DNA of 44,354 nt. Source: Edaphobacter aggregans. GTDB taxonomy: Bacteria > Acidobacteriota > Terriglobia > Terriglobales > Acidobacteriaceae. The stretch covers positions 65,749-110,102 of the forward strand of contig DZDJ01000001.1 of NCBI GenBank assembly GCA_022736715.1, given 5' to 3'. The notes beneath the pieces were generated by a model. It was not told the DNA's origin and ran no database searches. It saw only the letters and a list, made by a program, of their open reading frames with translations. A program made the position numbers and the translations under genes. Shown in pieces: positions 42,184 to 44,354 of this stretch (position 1 is its first letter; each line of letters opens with the position of its first letter).

Positions 42184-42267
42184 TAAGGAATGTTGCATCT
42201 GTGGCCTGGCTGTGGCCCTCTAATGGGTGACAGCGGGAGTAGGGGCAAGGTTGATTTGAGGCGTATG

Positions 42268-43443
42268 ATGACAGGACCGCAGCAGCCGTTTACAGACGTT
42301 CCCGGAGCGCTTGCAGAAATCAAGGCAGGCAGGATGATTGTGGTGGTGGACGATGAGGACCGCGAGAATGAAGGCGACCTGACGCTGGCGGCGGAGTTTG
42401 TGACGCCAGAAGCCATCAACTTCATGGCCAAGCATGGCCGTGGGCTCATCTGTCTGACGCTGACCGAAGATCGTGCCGACTATCTTCGCCTTGGCCCTAT
42501 GGCGGCGGAGAACAGTTCTCGCTTTGGCACGGCTTTTACGGAAAGCATTGAGGCCCGAGAAGGAGTGAGCACCGGAATATCTGCGCATGACCGCGCGCGG
42601 ACGATTCAGGTGGCAATTGATCCAAAATCGACGGCGGCCGACCTGGCTCGTCCGGGACATGTTTTTCCGCTGCGCGCCCGCAAGGGCGGAGTACTGGTTC
42701 GCGCCGGGCAGACGGAGGCGTCTGTTGATTTATCTCGCATGGCCGGACTGGTTCCGGCAGGTGTGATCTGCGAGATCATGAACGACGATGGCAGCATGGC
42801 CCGCGTGCCCGATCTGATTGAGTTCTGCCGCAAGCACGAGATGAAGATGTTGACGGTCGCGGAGCTGATCCGCTATCGGCTGCGCAATGAGCGCTACATC
42901 CATCGGGTGGCGGAGTCGATTTTGCCCACGCCCTATGGCGAATTCCGCATGATCGCCTATGAAAGTGAAGTTGAAGGGGGCGAGTCACACATTGCGCTGG
43001 TGCGTGGTGAAGTGTCGCAGGCGGAGGAACCGGTGCTGGTGCGCGTGCATTCGCATTGTCTGGCAGGCGATGTGTTTGGGACGACACTGTGCGATTGCCG
43101 CAGGATCATGAACAAATCGCTGGAGATGATTGCCGCGGAAGGACGAGGCGCGCTGTTGTATCTGCACAACGCCACGAAGGGCTTCGGCATCGACAGCCAT
43201 GTAGAACCACAACGGCTGATTTTCCATCGGGAGATGCGCGAGCGCGAGCACAGTGAGCCGCGGCAGCAGCGCATTCTGCGGCAGGTGGGCCTGGGCGGGC
43301 AGATTCTCTCGGACCTCAACATCCGCAAGATTCGCCTGCTGAGCAACACGCCAACGCATGTCCCTGCGTTGCAGGGGTTTGATGTTGAGATAGTGGAGCA
43401 GATTCCGATCCGGCTGGTTATTGCCGACCCGGCCGCGCACTGA
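42268..43443 (+). CDS. ribBA: RibBA: DHBP synthase fused to divergent GTP cyclohydrolase II
   Basis: 391 residues. The N-terminal half is 3,4-dihydroxy-2-butanone-4-phosphate synthase: [39 protein letters not shown]. The usual GHTEA is GQTEA, a His-to-Gln change at a metal ligand (His153 in E. coli RibB). The C-terminal half keeps the three zinc cysteines of GTP cyclohydrolase II ([15 protein letters not shown]), but the RQEGRNIGL stretch and the region holding E. coli Tyr105, Asp126 and Arg128 are not recognisable. The cyclohydrolase activity is therefore doubtful. The start is ATG 42268 with GAGG 6 bases before; 42265 is the alternative. Other riboflavin genes are absent. Confidence 0.86.
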   Translation: MTGPQQPFTDVPGALAEIKAGRMIVVVDDEDRENEGDLTLAAEFVTPEAINFMAKHGRGLICLTLTEDRADYLRLGPMAAENSSRFGTAFTESIEAREGVSTGISAHDRARTIQVAIDPKSTAADLARPGHVFPLRARKGGVLVRAGQTEASVDLSRMAGLVPAGVICEIMNDDGSMARVPDLIEFCRKHEMKMLTVAELIRYRLRNERYIHRVAESILPTPYGEFRMIAYESEVEGGESHIALVRGEVSQAEEPVLVRVHSHCLAGDVFGTTLCDCRRIMNKSLEMIAAEGRGALLYLHNATKGFGIDSHVEPQRLIFHREMREREHSEPRQQRILRQVGLGGQILSDLNIRKIRLLSNTPTHVPALQGFDVEIVEQIPIRLVIADPAAH

Positions 43444-43450
43444 GTATTGC

Positions 43451-44354
43451 CTATTTCACAACCAGAGTGAGTTGCACGGATTGCGTTAGCACAACGCCAT
43501 TGGTGGAGCTCGCTGTGACCTGAAAATTGTAGGTACCGGGAGGCGTGGAGCGCAGAAGCAGGTTTCCTCCGTTGCCGCATCCCTGCATGGCAAAGAGCGC
43601 AACTGCGGCCAGCGCTGTCCACAAGATGGCGCGAGGCCGTCTGCGGCGCACTCCAAAGAACATTCCAACCGGCAGCAGAATACACAGCTCCAGAGCAGTG
43701 CGGAGTGCGGTTGCTTTTGCCGTCTGCGATGCTTCTGTGACGGTGTTGATCGTGACGCTTGCGTTGCCAGTCGTGCTGCCATTTAACGCGAGGCTGATCG
43801 GCGCAGGAGCGCAGAGTGCATCGGGCACATTGCTTTGTGGCGTACAGCCCAGGGTGACGACTCCCTGATAGCCGCCAACTGGAGTAATGGCGAGGGTGTA
43901 GGTGGCAGTCTGACCGCTTTGGATCGTTACCGAGGGCGAAGAGCCATTCGCAATCGAGAGTGTAAAGGCCTCGCCAGAGTTGCCAGTGCTGATGCCAGTG
44001 CCATTGAGCAGCACAGTCGCTGGCGAGTTGGGATCGGAACTGGCAATCGTGAGCGCTCCATTGCGGAAGCCACTCGCGGTGGGCGTGAAGGTGATCACCA
44101 GGTTGCAGGAAGCGCCGGGCGTGAGCGTTGGGGTGGGACATCCCGTGGTGACGGCGAAGTCTCCGGTGGTGCTGGTGGCAAGGGTGCTGAGCGTGGCATT
44201 GCCGATGTTCTTCAGCGTCAGCGTCTGCGTTGTAGACTGACCGATGGCGGTCGATGCAAAGCTCAGGATCGAAGAACTCAATTGCAGTTGCGCTGATTGG
44301 CTGATGCCAGTGCCATTGAGCAGCACAGTCGCTGGCGAGTTGGGATCGGAACTG
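43451..44354 (-). CDS. C-terminal part of a choice-of-anchor-D / Ig-like repeat surface protein
   Basis: The minus-strand frame is open to the window edge, so the N-terminus is missing; 300 codons are visible. It has repeated beta-sandwich units of about 104 residues with motifs LSFASTAIGQSTTQTLTLKN and SSDPNSPATVLLNGTGIS, typical of choice-of-anchor-D domains. A later Ig-like unit (GYQGVVTLGCTPQS) follows. Near the end are a hydrophobic segment, the basic RRRRPRAILW, and a second hydrophobic segment ending in CGNGG, so the protein is probably membrane- or wall-associated. The stop is 7 bases from ribBA. The role may be adhesion or surface structure; unproven. Confidence 0.8.
   Translation of the reverse strand, partial: SSDPNSPATVLLNGTGISQSAQLQLSSSILSFASTAIGQSTTQTLTLKNIGNATLSTLATSTTGDFAVTTGCPTPTLTPGASCNLVITFTPTASGFRNGALTIASSDPNSPATVLLNGTGISTGNSGEAFTLSIANGSSPSVTIQSGQTATYTLAITPVGGYQGVVTLGCTPQSNVPDALCAPAPISLALNGSTTGNASVTINTVTEASQTAKATALRTALELCILLPVGMFFGVRRRRPRAILWTALAAVALFAMQGCGNGGNLLLRSTPPGTYNFQVTASSTNGVVLTQSVQLTLVVK
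43989..44354. repeat. 312-base tandem repeat inside the Ig-like gene
   Basis: The 54 bases at 43989-44042 recur identically at 44301-44354, 312 bases (104 codons) apart and cut by the window end. They correspond to the boundary motif of two successive protein repeat units, so the gene likely grows or shrinks by whole-unit recombination. Confidence 0.75.

Noticed and set aside
1-44354. Mobile elements, prophage, CRISPR or tRNA genes
   Set aside because: No transposase, integrase, repeat-spacer array or cloverleaf sequence was visible; gene content is chromosomal core.

Overview
This window is a compact, moderately GC-rich bacterial chromosome segment. It most likely comes from an Acidobacteriota genome of the Terriglobia/Acidobacteriaceae type. 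The evidence is the very large TonB-dependent receptor with an N-terminal carboxypeptidase-regulatory-like domain and a Gly/His-rich C-terminal insert, secreted choice-of-anchor-D/Ig-like repeat and DUF5666-type proteins, YVTN beta-propeller lipoproteins, and small basic or membrane orphans that resemble families I associate with this phylum. The assignment rests on gene content, not on a 16S gene or a database search. I see no rRNA, tRNA, CRISPR array, insertion sequence, prophage or attachment site. The window is essentially core chromosome.

Layout. 1-2138 (minus): dnaX, cut by the window edge, and a SET-domain methyltransferase. 2338-3784 (plus): a secreted TPR protein and a DinB-like protein, meeting a convergent prepilin peptidase (3781-4623). 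4703-7569 (plus): mazG, a GNAT acetyltransferase and a MenC/N-acylamino-acid racemase. 7583-8494 (minus): a secreted protein of unknown function. 8680-9819 (plus): bactofilin and a methyltransferase-like protein. 9926-13085 (minus): a small basic protein, an APC permease with a C-terminal USP-like region and a 62-aa membrane protein. 13113-19202 (plus): lnt, prfB with its programmed +1 frameshift, a CoA-binding protein, a DsbD-like reductase and an exported redoxin. 19215-21361 (minus): rarA and a TrmH-type methyltransferase. 21531-22860 (plus): Sua5/YrdC and a DUF218 protein. 22867-23724 (minus): a DUF92 membrane protein. 23814-25103 (plus): a YVTN lipoprotein. 25174-26570 (minus): an ECF sigma/anti-sigma pair. 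26761-37262 (plus): tlyA-like, DUF3592, nadK, rhodanese, M20 peptidase, mobA, an orphan ABC ATPase, a polyprenyl glycosylphosphotransferase, nadE and a DsbA-like protein. 37331-41431 (minus): a TonB-dependent receptor preceded by a DUF5666-like protein. 41883-43443 (plus): a 75-aa orphan with its own promoter and terminator, then ribBA. 43451-44354 (minus): the C-terminal end of an Ig-like repeat protein.

Themes. Extracytoplasmic thiol chemistry is represented three times (DsbD-like, exported redoxin, DsbA-like). Envelope biogenesis is represented by lnt, prepilin peptidase, the glycosylphosphotransferase, bactofilin and the DUF218 protein. NAD metabolism is represented by nadK and nadE, 6 kb apart. 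Convergent gene ends are very tight, and one pair shares a TTAA tetranucleotide as both stop codons.

I found no wholly new multi-gene system. The items most worth a second look are an 11-codon mini-ORF with a strong Shine-Dalgarno that overlaps the start of the polyprenyl glycosylphosphotransferase, with AAAGTAACC repeats upstream; a RibBA whose GTP cyclohydrolase II half has lost its catalytic motifs and whose DHBP synthase half carries Gln in place of a metal-binding His; a GNAT plus racemase pair; a bacterial SET methyltransferase with a complete post-SET zinc motif; and several very small conserved-looking orphan genes with clear regulatory signals.
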